This document shows positions 37,290 to 49,700 of a stretch of DNA of 64,000 bases, in pieces; position 1 is the stretch's first letter, and the number at the start of each line of letters is the position of its first letter. Position numbers and translations under genes: made by a program. The DNA is from Inga oerstediana (Eukaryota; Streptophyta; Magnoliopsida; Fabales; Fabaceae): NCBI GenBank assembly GCA_963210345.1, contig OY723402.1, forward strand, positions 20,748,554 to 20,812,553, written 5' to 3'. The notes beneath the pieces were generated by a model. The model saw only the letters and a program-made list of their open reading frames with translations. It searched no databases and was not told where the DNA came from.

Positions 37290-37831
37290 AGTGTTCATGG
37301 GAGATTCCTCTGCTTGTATTGCTTCCCTCTAAAATTTTTTATGTTATTGCCTATGAGAGAAAATTGATTTCACACCAAATACCACCTCTGATCTTTAATA
37401 TAAGATTTATTTTACAGTTCATTTCCTTTATTAACGTGAGTTTTATATTAAAAACCAAATAAATAGTAGATGTGGATATCTACATCGGAATTAAAACTGA
37501 CATGGTAGAAACCAACGTGGATAGTTTATCATCAATATTGGCAGAAAATCTTTTTTTTTATTTAAAACAATTTTTCTGTTTTTCCGTATAGCCAAAACCT
37601 GAACCTATAATTGTGTACACACACACACACAGAAAGCAACCACGGCAGCAACACATGCTATATCTAGTAGACTAATAGTATTATCAGCCAATATTTTAAA
37701 TTTTATTATTCAAATGTATTACATTGAGCACTAACTATAACTAACATTACAATTAACTGTAGAATGACAAATTTTAATCATTTCAGCTAATAATCCTAAA
37801 GCTAACATCTTAACAACTTGAACAATAACCT
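37290..37831. other. Noncoding flank of CRK pseudogene
   Basis: No gene. A MITE-like word (CTCTGATCTTTAATATAAGA) near 37387 and a (CA)n tract at 37617-37632. Confidence 0.5.
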
Positions 37832-38108
37832 AAAGCTAGGACCTCAAGACCCATTGTCAATGGGTTCAGTTGGCGAAGGGGTGAGATATGTGACTATTTG
37901 GAGTTTGATCCATGGGGAGTGCCACTTAGTTGTGGTTCTAGTCGCGGCGCTTGGGGAGGCATCTCCTTTGACCTTGGTAAAGTGGGTGTACTATCAAGCT
38001 ACGGGTGGAGGCGTGTGTACTCTATGGGCCTGGGACAGTCCCCGTGGATCTGAGTTAGGTGCCCTACCCTTGGATTGTGGGTGAGCCCAACCCCCTTCCA
38101 AAAGTTTT

Positions 38109-38329
38109 TGGTATAGGAACCAATCTCAAATGTAATTATTCAATACTCAGATGTGTTTTTACAATGAAAAATGGCACCTATTTATACTAATACATTTCTT
38201 ATTAAAATAAGGAAAGGAAATGCTCTGTTTCAATGTTGGTGTGCTCAACAACTCCCTCAGTCACCAACCCCAGCCGTCGTTCACTGTCGTTTCTATCTCA
38301 CGTCACTCCTTGCGTCATTCCCTGTTTCA
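38109..38329 (-). repeat. 3' LTR of the TR-GAG element
   Basis: Terminal direct repeat, plus-strand ends TGGTATAGG and CCTGTTTCA. It differs from the other LTR by a few substitutions (for example GTATAGG versus ATATAGG) and a one-base indel, implying a fairly recent insertion. Confidence 0.9.
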
Positions 38330-39984
38330 TTTTCCTGGGGTTGGACAGAACTCGTCCTCGAGTCAAAAACAACATCATCATCAATAAATGGAGATTGATC
38401 TGAAACTTTATGCTTCAGTAAAAATGACTTTGGCTTATTTTTGATTTTGACGTGTTTATCTGGTGGCAAAGGTTCAAGCTGAATCTTCACATCATCCTTC
38501 TGGAAGGAATATGTGTTTGCATACCCGTCGTATAGAGCGTGTCGATCATATTGCCAAGGTCTTCCCAGAAGAAGATGACAAGCATCCATCGGAACAACAT
38601 CACACCAAACTTCATCGTGATACCTTTTACCAATAGAGAAAGTAACAAGGCATTGTTTGGACACTTTTACCGTGGTTCCTTTGTTAAACTATTGGAGTTT
38701 GTATGGGTACGGATGGTTATGAGTTGGTAGTTGCAGCTTTTCTACCATGTAGTTAGAGACTACATTTTCACAACTTCCGTTGTCGATAATGACATCACAG
38801 ACTTTACCTTGAGTAGTGCAACGAGTATAAAAAATGTTGTGACGTAGCCAAGGCTCTTCTTTCACTGTGGCTGTATGCAAGCTTCGTCTAATCACAAGTG
38901 TTTCACCTTGACCAGGAGGAATGACTTCTTCATCAAAAATTGGCTCTTCATCAAAGACAAGTTCTTTGTCGGGTATGAGCTCCTTTTCTTCTTCAAAAAC
39001 TGCAGAAGTTTCCCTTTCAATAATAGTAACAACTTTGCGGGTAGGACATTCTGAAGCGATATGACTGAATCCTTGGCATTTGAAGCACTTAGGTGCTTTG
39101 GAGCTAAATTCCTTGATAACTTTTGATAGAGGCTTGCTTGAAGAGTTAGACTGATATTCTTGTGTATGCTTGTTTGAAGAGTTATGCTGATGCATTTGTG
39201 TAGGCTGATGCATGTGTGTTTCATGTCCATCAAAAGGAATTTCGATGGAGGAAGATGGTTGAAACGGAAACCTTTTGGGTAACTGTTTCTCAATACGGAT
39301 GGCTAGACGAATGACGTCGTCCAAAGTCCAGTATTGTTGGAGCTGTACCGAATGGGCAATGTTGGTATTTAATCCTCCTATATAACAGGCTATTGTTTGC
39401 TCCTCCCTCTCTTGGATATCATACTTCATCATGAGTTTTTCAAATTCCCTCGTATATTCTTCTACAGACATAGCCTTTTGGCGGAGATTATGTAACTGAA
39501 GGAAATTATCTTGATAATAATTTTCTGGAAGAAACTTACATGAGAGCTCACGTCGCATCGTGTCCCACTTTTGGATCTTGCTTTTTCCTTCTCTTTCACG
39601 CCTTTTCTTGAGATTTTCCCACCATATGGAGGCATGTTTCTTTAATTTGATGGTGACAATTTTGACTTTCTGCTCATCGGGAATCTCTTTATATTCAAAA
39701 ACTCGTTCGACGGTTTGAAGCCAATCGACAAATTCGTCTGGTTGAAGCCTTCCCTCAAATTCTGGTATATCTATCTTAATGTCATTAAGGCGGAATTGCT
39801 GTTGTTGAGGACGGCGTAGGTAGTCAGTAGACGACGAACTATTGTTATCTGAATCATCCTCTGGATATTCACTGCGAGATTCTAGCATGGCTTGCTGCGT
39901 TTGTACAGTGGTTTCCAGTTCCTGTATCCGGTGTCTCATCTCATCCATCTCAATCTCGCGTGTGTTTCTGCGTCTTGGAGGCAT
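38330..39984 (-). pseudogene. Ty3/gypsy gag and partial protease, one in-frame stop
   Basis: Gag starts at ATG 39984. Near the N-terminus is a heptad-like region (residues 12-40), then the retrotransposon gag domain (FEGRLQPDEFVDWLQTVERV, IWWENL, FLPENYYQDNFLQLHNLRQ), and a zinc knuckle CFKCQGFSHIASEC (C-x2-C-x4-H-x4-C). Then comes the start of an aspartyl protease with a DNGSC active-site motif. A TAG at 38689-38691 replaces a sense codon; the same frame continues to about 38330 through VVPMDACHLLLGRPWQYDR, typical of the protease end. The frame then ends in a short remnant resembling the polyprotein C-terminus. No polymerase or integrase. Gag would form the particle; protease would process it. 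Confidence 0.88.
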
Positions 39985-40653
39985 TTTGCAATTGTTCTTG
40001 TGAGGTTAGGTATAGGGTGGAAAGGTACAAGGATAGGATCGGTTTTTATGGCAAGTAAGGGATAAAACTGGAAATTTTATGGACAATTGGGGTAGAAAGG
40101 TAATTTCGTAACTTTCAGGGACGGAAATGTAATTTTGGCAGAAATTTGGGGTCAAAATGTAATTTCAGAAAGTTTTTGGGGATCGAAATGTAATTTTGGC
40201 AGAAATTTAGGCCAAAATGTAATTTCAGAAAGTTTTGGGGTAGAAATTATAATTTTTTACCAAATTTAGGGGTTAAATTGAAATTTCTGAAAGTTTGGCT
40301 GACTGGGATTGATGACGTGGCGGTTTATGACACGTGGCAGTCAATGAGTGGCTGACCTAGTGCTGACGCAGCAGATCAGGATGACGTGGATGATGACGTC
40401 ATCATCTTCAACCTCTGAACTCCGGCAACTGTCTGGAATTCCGGCGACTTTCCGGCGACGTCCGTAGAGGTGCGTGGGGGTGTTTCACAGCGGTGACCGA
40501 GGCTATTCTTAGGTTTTTCAGCCTTCTGAACACGATGGTGAGGTCGGTTTCTTCAAAAAACGCTTCGAGAGTGAAAATCCGACACCCTCTTTTTCTCACG
40601 TTTTTGGTTTCTCACCCACTCTCACTATTTCGCTCTCAACACTTTGGAACTCA

Positions 40654-40665
40654 GCTCTGGTACCA
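40654..40665 (-). promoter_or_regulatory. Primer-binding site (initiator tRNA-Met-like)
   Basis: Minus-strand TGGTACCAGAGC lies 3 bases inside the 5' LTR. It differs at one position from the TGGTATCAGAGC site complementary to plant initiator methionine tRNA. It fixes the element's orientation. Confidence 0.85.
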
Positions 40666-40668
40666 AAA

Positions 40669-40890
40669 TGATATAGGAACCAATCTCAAATGTAATTATT
40701 CAATACTCAGATGTGTTTTTACAATGAAAAATGGCACCTATTTATACTAATACATTTCTTATTAAAATAAGGAAAGGAAATGCTCTATTTCAATGTTGGT
40801 GTGCTCAACAACTCCCTCAGTCACCAACCCCCAGCTGTCGTTCACTATCATTTCTGTCTCACGTCACTCTTTGCGTCATTCCCTGTTTCA
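40669..40890 (-). repeat. 5' LTR of the TR-GAG element
   Basis: Plus-strand ends TGATATAGG and CCTGTTTCA; pairs with 38109-38329. It would carry the promoter for the minus-strand transcript. Confidence 0.9.
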
Positions 40891-40925
40891 GTTTTATAAC
40901 CCAAAAAAAAAAAGCTAGGACCTCA

Positions 40926-41486
40926 TCCAAGAGTCGCTTTGACACCACAGCTCCTAAAGAAGTTGTTGTGCATAAGTATCTCAAATGAAATCAAATGAGA
41001 ATCACTATAAGGTTCTAAGGAAAGAATATAATCATAAAAAGTTTCACAAGTAAGTAACAAGTTTCGGTATAGAAAATGAGAATAGACTTGTCCTACTTAC
41101 TTATTATTTGGACTTTTTGATAATTATAATCATTTATTGGGACCTCATAGTGATTTTTCCTAAAATCATTATTTTCATTAACAATGGGGGTCCATATTAT
41201 CAAAAACCTGAAAATATAATTAAATAGTCCATTAAGACAATAAAATAATCAACAAATAAACTGAAACAAAAAATTCAACAACCGAAATTTTTTTTAGGTA
41301 TATCCAGTTCGAATAATCTCATACATGTAACCAATAACATATTATCCTTACTTTGCACTTCCTGGTGCCATCCGAACAGAAAATAAGGAACAAATGGTAA
41401 GCATGGAAAAAGACATATATGAAGTGCTTGTGGATTGTACATGAAAAACCTTGGATTCAAGCTATTTACTTTTGGTAGAGCCAAGT
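40926..41486. other. Noncoding DNA
   Basis: No gene or clear repeat found. Confidence 0.55.
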
Positions 41487-42353
41487 GTCACTGACAAATC
41501 CCTAATTTTTCATATATTTTCCTATTTTATTTGGGGATTTTTTTCATAATTATTGAGTTTAAAATGTATTTTTTGAGATAAATTGAGATTAAGAGTAAAT
41601 ATATTACATTAGAACTAAAAAGAGTAAAATTGTCAAAAAAATTGTAATTACTTTTAATCATTGATTTTTCTTAGAGTATTTGATGTTGGTTTAATTGTTT
41701 TCAATTGAAGGTGTTTGAAAAATTGGATTAAATATGATAAATGACACTTTGGAGCTTGAATTTCACAAATGACAGATTAGTCTCACGAATTTCGGACATA
41801 TCAGTTTGGTCTACCTCAAACTGAAAGCGATTTGCACCAAAAAATGAGGTCTAGTTATATTAGTTGCAGTGAAAATAAATAGAATGGGGGAGCAACCGCG
41901 AACACACAGAACCTTCAAACCTTTGGACCTGACCTTCCCACCTTCCACCATCGCCGGCGACCTTCCACCAAGCTTCACTGTGGCCGGTGACATTCTACCT
42001 AGCTTCCAACATCGCCTTATTCTCTCAGCACCAAAAATGGAGAAGCTGTGAGACTGAGCAGAGGAGGTGGCGCAACCAGACTTGATGAACTTCGTCTTCC
42101 TCAACCATCGTCCTCCACTTTGTCATATTCACTTCACTGTTGCTCCCATCACCTTAGCATCTTTCTCTGTCGCTGAAAACTTTCAAAGATAAAAAAAAGC
42201 AGCCAAAATCTCTCAAACCTTCAAGCCTCCATCAATCAACTCACCATCTTCATCTTCAACTTCATTTATCTTGTGGTGTTCTATGGCTGGATGCTCGATT
42301 GAGAATGTGATTTTGATTTTTGGTTCAGTTTTGATGAGTGGCAGTGGCTAAAA
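41487..42353 (+). repeat. Unclassified dispersed repeat, copy 2
   Basis: 41495-41800 aligns with 8830-9130 (shared GAGATAAATTGAGATTAAGA, TTTGATGTTGGT and TGACAAATCCCTA). It then enters a GC-richer CCACC-type block (41880-42180). It ends where the LTR-like block begins. Open frames at 41811-42104 are within repeat sequence. Confidence 0.5.
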
Positions 42354-45173
42354 TGTAACCCCCTACCTTAATAGCCAAATTTATAGTTCGAGAATGCGTC
42401 ATTAAGTTGAAATAGATACCAGTGGTTAATTTAAAACTTTTCCAAAACCTGTTTAGTACAGTCTCACGTTCACATTTTGAATATAACTGGCCTATACAGT
42501 TCGGTTTCATTAATACATATCAGAGTCCAACAAAAATTTTTTGACAACGCTCAGGTTTTAATAAAGGGTTTACAGGGCATATTGCTTATTTACAGTTTTC
42601 CATATAGGGGATTACACTACACCATTCAATATATACAATTAATTCCCAACAAAATATGAAAACCAACAACCAAAATTAAAACTCCTGACTGGGAGCTCTA
42701 ATCGCCCTTCGTCACTTGCTTTCTCTTTGAACCGCTTGCCCTAGCTGTAGGTTAGTCAATGGAAAGAATGAGATTCAAAAAAATCTCAGTAGTAACATTT
42801 CACTTATAACATATACAATTACAAAGCATACAAGCAAATCACAAGCAACAACACATCAATGACATTTCTACGACAGCTTTCGCTGACATGTTTCACAACG
42901 GCATATTTCATATCAGCATATTTCATACGACATATTTCACAACAGCATATTCCACAACGGCATATCCATACCGGCATGTTTCTCAACGATGGGTTTCACA
43001 ATGGCATGTTTCACACTCAATGATAAAACATACATACAATGTATCATACACAATATAAGAGAAATGGTCACTACCTTGTTCTTTCCGATCATGCTTTGGC
43101 ACCGGTTTATCATGTGGAGGGAAAATATCAAATCCTATGATTAGAATTATGGGCGACAGGCTATTACTCAATCCAATTCTTCTTTAATTCAAACACTCAA
43201 GTTGGTTATCATTAGGGACATTTAATCAAGTTAACTAAGAAGATAATGTGGTCAATTAACCTAAAAGACAAATTCCTAACCTTAGAGTTCAACAATACTA
43301 CCATGTGCCATCATCTTTGAATTTTCGCACACTTGAACCAAATCTGCCATAATTTTCTCCAGATTTTGAAAAATTATAATTAATTCTACAAAAATCAAAA
43401 TGAAGTGATCCTAAGTTCTATGAAAAGATATTGAAGTCATCTATACAGGAAAAATATGTATCAATGATTTCCTTAAATACAAAATACAGAATTACAGGAA
43501 ATCCTATACTGCTCCAGAATTGCTTTCCATTTCAACCCCAAAATTTGGAAAATCATAATTCTCAGCACACAAATCGAAATGACACACATTTTATGTCCAT
43601 TCTAAAGCTTGGCATGTGAACTATTAGATTGAAAAGTGTTATAATTTTTAGAGATAATTTGATTATCCAAAAATACCATACAAGTAAAGTACCTCACTTG
43701 AATTCTGTTTAGGCAGAAAATCCAGTTTTACATTTTGAGTTTCAATGACCCAAAATTTACAACTTGGGGCTATTCCCACATAATTTTTCATGTAGAACAA
43801 AATGGTAACATCAAAATGAACAAATTCCCACTCATTCCGTATGTCCTGTTTTGGCAGAAAATTCAAAATAAATTCCAACAATTACCAACTTTCAATTTTA
43901 GCATCAAACTTATGTCAAATAGTTTTTAATCATCATAAACCACCAATAACATAACCAAAACATCATGAATTACCCAAACCCTTGTTTGGCCAAAATCAGG
44001 GCAGATTTACATATGCCAAAATACTCATTCAATCAACACAACCAACAACTCAAATTGATGCTAATAATCACCTATTGCTTCTCCTTAAATTCTTTCTTTG
44101 ATTCTTCAGCTTTTGTTCTTGGATGATGGCTCAAAACACCTCCTCTTGAAATTCTAAAACCACAGAAATGAAGCTCTCATCAAGAGGAACAATGTTTGTG
44201 AAGGACACTTGAGCCATAGATGAGGTTAAGAAGGTGAAAATCCAAGATGAAACCGTTACCTAAAAATTGTTTCTTCACTAGTTCTTTTCGTGCTTCAGCT
44301 GGCCAACTTAGAGAATGAGAGAGAGAGAGAGGGGGTGAATAATAATCAGTTTTTCCCTTCCCTTATCACTTAAAAATCTAGCCGAAAAGTTGGACAGGAA
44401 GGAGAGGCAAATATGTGGTACATATTTGTTCTTTCTTGCTAAAATCCTATGGTAATTTCTAATGTATAATTAATCCAATTTGGTCAACTTTTCTCTTTCC
44501 TACCTCTTCCTCACTTAGCCGACTTTTCCTTAGACAATTGATGAAGAATACATTGCTTTAATCTATTCACTCTTCTTGCTCCATCTTAGCCGTGAATGTT
44601 GATAAAGAGGGAGGGGTGATTGACTTATCCCTCTTCTTCTTTTTGGTATGCCTTTGACCATTTTTTACTTTGAGTAAAAGGTGAAGATAGCAATTAATTA
44701 TACTCTCTTCTCTCTCTTGATGCCTTGGACGTTATTGATGGATGGAAAGGTGGAAATTGGTTTTGAATTATATCTTTGTAGATTAAATGTGGATGTATGT
44801 CATGTTTTTCTTGTAAAAGTAGGTGGGCTTTGACCAAACTCTTTTCTCTTGCTTTTCTTTGTGCTTGGACGTCAATTCTCAAAAGTGAGGAGGTTGTATT
44901 GATTAAATCCTCTCTCCTTCTTGCTCTTGTCTTGGACGAGATATTGAGGAAAAAGGAGAGGAAATTGGTTGTATTTATCTTGTGTCCACATAAGAGGAAA
45001 AGATAAGGAAATTGCTTTAATTATCTTACTTATTACTTCTACTTTATAAGAGCAATCTTGGCCCTTCATTTTGTTTCCCAAATCTATCCACAAGATCAAG
45101 TAGCAATTAACTCTTGATCATGGCAAAATTAATTAGAGTGCTATTAAACCCTTTTATTTCACTATCTATTACA
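42354..45173 (-). mobile_element. Solo-LTR-like block, Del/Tekay-type (putative)
   Basis: Plus-strand edges TGTAACCCCCTACC (42354) and CTATCTATTACA (45173) read, on the minus strand, TGTAATAGATAG...GGTAGGGGGTTACA, i.e. TG...CA with the usual long-LTR end words. A CT-rich leader-like stretch (44310-44330) and minirepeats (42868-43020) fit such LTRs. There is no internal region or partner LTR. Flanking pentamers (TAAAA and TATAG) do not match well. Small open frames inside are not genes. Confidence 0.5.
42868..43020. repeat. Minisatellite-like array
   Basis: About eight degenerate copies of a 15-18 bp unit like CAACGGCATATTTCA. Confidence 0.7.
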
Positions 45174-46736
45174 TATAGCTTATTAAACCATATTTTTATA
45201 TGAATTTTTCAGGATTAATTTAGGATTTTAATGTATTTCCTGGAACATTATTGCATTATTAAGCATTAATTTTGGTTAGAGACAATTGTTTTGAATTAAT
45301 GGTAATTAGGGGTAAAATGGTCACAATTTATTAATTATTTTTATATAATTGTCCCTTGAACTTTTGATGCTACCTTGTGCTTAATTTTGCATTGTAGGTA
45401 TTAAAGAAGGAAATTAAGGATTTTGGAGGTTCAAATTATTGGGCCAATTGGAAAGAAAGACAAATAAAAAAAAAAAGGAACAGAATAGGCCCAATTAGCT
45501 GAAGCCCAGACGGATATCAGCTGAAAAAAAAAGGCAGAACAGAAGCAAGGTGAGACACGCAGCCCAGGCCCATTATTTAAAAAAACAAAAAAAAAGAGAC
45601 AGATCCGATACCTAGACCCGACTTGACTGTGGATATGCTATGTGGATATGCAAGTGACCCGAGACGCAGCTGAGGATCGGGGAAGGTTTATGCAGAAGCT
45701 GAGAGTTTGGGGATAGAGTAGCGCTGCGTGAGAGAGGGAGAAAGACCTGGGGGAAGAGACCGGAGAGAAGAAAGGGACGCAAGCTGGGGGCGGCTGAGAT
45801 CCGGGAGACCTGAGAGGTGGAGCTGGCACTACCACCATCGGAGCTGTACTCCACCACCACCAATGCTTCTCTGCACTTCACACAGCCACCTCCGTTCATC
45901 TTCCTTTCACGTCCCTTTATTTTCATCATTGATCACCACCCACTTCCTTCACCAACTCCGATACTCTTCCTCTCTCAACACCATACCTTCCTCCACCGTC
46001 TAACACTATCACAGCGTCCACCCTTCCTCTGTTTCAGACCGTGAGCCTCTCCCCTTCTCTAACCGTTATCATCTTCTCAGCATGACCATCACCATCGTCC
46101 TTCCTCTGTTTTGACCTTAACACCCATCATTCTCCACTGCCCAGACCGTGACTCTCCCTCTTTTCCATTATTTCCTCACACCCACAGACCCTTCTTGATC
46201 CCTGTCCAGCACCACCGTCATCATTCCTTCCATATTCTCTCTAGTTTCGTTCATTCTCATTCTCCAAGAGACCCATGATTTCTGCTTCTTGTCCTATTCA
46301 AATCCACTTTGTCTTCATTCTCACATTTTGGGCAATAGCTTCTCCATGGTTTTCAAGGCTGTTTGTGAGATTATCTTGAATTATGTTGTGACAGTAGCTA
46401 TGAGAGGTTGATCTTTCTTGCTTCTTGGTGATGGAGATTTGTGGCTTGAGCGCTTGTGCTTACATAAGGGAGTTCTTTGATTCAATCTTATGCTTAGACT
46501 ATATATTTGATTTCCTTGTTTAGGTTAATTATTTTGTGGTTTTAAGACTTGTATTGCTTTTATGTATCCATGTGGGTTGATTATTATAGTTTTAATTGGA
46601 TGATGTATCTTGATGTTCATTTTGATATATATCTTTTGATGTACTTGATGAAATTATACTTGCTATCATGTTATTGATTGGTAATCATAGTTGATTTTAG
46701 CTCTTGAATGGTTCGTTAGAACATTTTAATTGAGAA
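45174..46736 (+). repeat. Unclassified dispersed repeat, copy 4
   Basis: Inverted counterpart of 32870-35270: AT-rich start (45189-45410), a GC-rich block (45600-46250) full of AGCTGAG/CACCACC words, and a shared 3' part (46325-46400). CACTA element 2 begins at 46737 within or at the end of it. Open frames in the GC block are artefacts of composition. Confidence 0.5.
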
Positions 46737-49700
46737 CACTATTACAGAATTGGGATATAACCACCCCTAAGGACGTCCCAAATTTAAAATTGGGTGGTTA
46801 AAAATAGAGGCGATGGCATTTTCGTAATTATATGTATGCTGGGGAACCTTTAGGCATTCCAAATTTGAATTTGGGACGTCTAAAGTGCTTCCAGGCCCGA
46901 AATATAAATTTTGTAAATTTTTTTTAGTACCAGGAGCTGGGATTAGACGTCCCAAAATAATTTTGGGACGCCTAAACCCAGACTTTAGGCGTTCTAAATG
47001 CCATTTGGGACGCCTTTTAGGCGTCCCTTGAGCGGTGTCTGACATGCGTCTTCTCAATCCATTCCCCCTCCTCATCACATGTGTCCATTCCCTCCTCCCT
47101 CTTGTTTTGACCCAAAAAAACTTTACTCTTCTTCCTCCTCCCCCCACCGTCGGCCTCTTTTCTTGTTCTTCAACTCCTCCCTTCTTCAACTACTCTTTCT
47201 TTCTTCAACTCCTCCCTCCTCCATTGAAGGACGCACGCACCAGAGGCCACCTTTCTGTAACTTCACCTCCTCCACAGGTTTTTGCTCTCCTCCACCTCCT
47301 TCCTTCCATTGTCTCCCCACCACCGTGGTTCTTTGCTTTTCTCCACCCTCCAGTGTACCTCCCCACCATGCATACACCTCTGATCTCCAACGTCTTCTCT
47401 ACCTCTCCTGCACACATAGCACAGTGGATGCCCCTTGATCAGGTTAGTTTATTTTCTTCTTGCTTTTTTTTGGTACAGAATGGTATATTATCCTTTTGAA
47501 ATATACATTTACTTGAATAAATTAAAGTAAAACTTGCAATGTGAAAAGACTAGGCAATAGGAAATATCACGTTAATTGTGCTTATATATTGCTTATATTG
47601 AGATGGTTAAGATTGACCTGGTGTGTTTGGTGTGCTTATATTGTTTAAATTGTATTCGGGAACTCCACTGTAATGGTTTATTTTATTTTTTAAATATAAA
47701 TTTACTTGAATGAGTAGGGGTTATTTTAATTTTAATCAAGGGAAAATTCCACATAAAGTTGCCTCAAATAGGAAAATTCTAAATTTGGTTGTTAAACCCA
47801 ACAAATCCCTAATTAAGTTATTCATAACTTAGTTTTGTGTATATATTATCATTAATTAGTATATATAATAAAATAAAATATGATTTTTTTAAATTAAAGA
47901 AATTCTTGTATTCCAAAGGAATTATGAAGAATAATTCAAGCTAAAACTAAAAAGAAAACCATAACCTCAAAAAAATTCTTTAATTTAATATTATTATATT
48001 TATTTTATTATACATTAATGTTTATATACATATACTTATTAAAAAAATAAGTCACATAGCACTGAAACCCTTTTAAGAGGAGAGAGGAGACTAGGAGGGG
48101 GTAATAAAGTTATTAAGCCCATATTTTAAAATCCTAAATTGGGTTGATAACTTAATTAGGCAATCCCATCATATGTCGTTGACAATTGTACTAAATGTGT
48201 GAATGTTATTGGGAATGCCTTAGGTGGTAACAAAATGGATCATAGTTGGATGAATGCTTTGAGAACTAGTGAAGAATATGAGAAAGGGGTAGAAGAATTT
48301 ATTGAATTCGCTAAAAAGAATGCTCCTGCAAAAAATGGGAAGTATTTTTGTCCTTGTGTCAATTGTTTGAATGAGAGTCGACGGGATGTTGATGTCATAA
48401 AGGATCACCTACTTTGTGATGGAATAAATTTGTGTACACAAGGTGGATATGACATGGTAAGGAAGTAACGGATTGTCCGTAGCACAAGAAGGAAGATGTG
48501 GATATCATAGGTGAAGATAGAATGGAGAAAATGATTCACGATGTTGAGGCAGAATCCTTTACGCAGTCGCAGAAGTATGACGGCCTGTGGAATGACGCAG
48601 AGACACCATTGTACCGTGGGAGTAAGTACACGCGGCTGACGGGAACATTACATTTGGTTAACTTAAAGGCAACTTGTGGGTGGACCGATAGTAGTTTCAC
48701 ATTGCTGCTTGAACTATTGTGTGATATGTTTCCAGAGGATAATGTACTTCCAAATCGTTTGTATGAGGTCAAGAAAATCCTGTCTATGATGGGCATAGAG
48801 TATAAAAAGATACATGCTTGCCCTAATGACTGCGTACTGTACAGAAATGAGTATGGAGGTCTTAGTGAGTGTCCTAAGTGTAAAACTGCACGATATAAAG
48901 TGAAAAAAGATGGTGGTTGTGGCGATGTGACAAGTAAAAGGCAACCTTTAAAGGTTATGTGGTATCTTCCAATAATACCACGTTTTAAATATTTGTTTGC
49001 GACTGCAACAAAAGCGAAGAAGTTGAGATAGCACTCTGATGAGAGAATATCTGATGGGAAATATCTTCGGCACCTAGCTGACTCTCCACAATGACAAAAA
49101 ATAGATGAAATGTTCCCTCAATTTGGCAGGGAGCCGAGAAACCTTCGGCTTGGGCTTTGTATAGACAACATCAATCCGTATGGAACTCTTACTAGCACAT
49201 ATAGTGCGTGGCCGGTTCTCCTTGTAATATACAACTTGCCTCCCTGGCTATGTATGAAACGTAAGTATATGATGCTATCTATGATGATTTCTGGACCAAA
49301 ACAGCCAGGGAACGATATTAATGTCTATTTGGCGCCTTTGATTGAGGACTTGAAGAAATTGTGGGAGGAAGGCGTAGATGTGTTTGATGCTTATAAGAAG
49401 GAGTCTTTCAAGCTATGTGCAATGATTTTCACAACGATAAACGACTTCCCTACGTACAGAAACTTGTCAGGGTACAGCGTGAAGAGTCATAAAGCATGCC
49501 CAATATGTGAAGCAGACACACACTTCCAACAACTAAAGCATGGAAGAAAAACTGTCTATCTTGGCCACAGGAGGTTTCTTTATCGGTTCCACCCCTATCA
49601 TAGGCTAAAAAAGCGTTTTAATGGCTTACCGGAGCATAGAATGGCTCCAAAGTCATTAACCGGAGAGGAAGTCTACAGTCGAGTGGAACGTATCAATATC

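Larger units (their letters stand above)
38109..40890 (-). mobile_element. Non-autonomous Ty3/gypsy LTR element (TR-GAG type)
   Basis: 2782 bp, reading on the minus strand. Direct repeats of 221-222 bp at 38109-38329 and 40669-40890 begin and end with TG...CA and differ at only a few positions. The 5-bp duplication GTTTT flanks it (38104-38108 and 40891-40895). It keeps a primer-binding site, leader, gag and part of protease, but lacks reverse transcriptase, RNase H and integrase. A C-terminal coding remnant follows protease directly, as if the pol region had been deleted. Mobility would need enzymes from a related full element. Confidence 0.93.
37832..40925 (+). mobile_element. SINE interrupted by a gag-only LTR element
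   Basis: The 15-bp duplication AAAGCTAGGACCTCA at 37832-37846 and 40911-40925 brackets a tRNA-derived SINE. It has an A-box-like GGGTTCAGTTGG near 37860, a B-box-like GAGTTTGATCC near 37901 and a poly(A) end at 40903-40913. Without the inserted LTR element the SINE is 37847-38108 plus 40896-40910, about 277 bp. The LTR element went into the 3' tail. Open frames in the SINE (37818-38084) are not genes. Confidence 0.82.

Noticed and set aside
45612..46044. Proline- and serine-rich open frames
   Set aside because: Composition artefact of the GC block in repeat copy 4.
47035..47499. Overlapping frames of 60-154 residues
   Set aside because: CT-rich leader of CACTA element 2, no recognisable protein.
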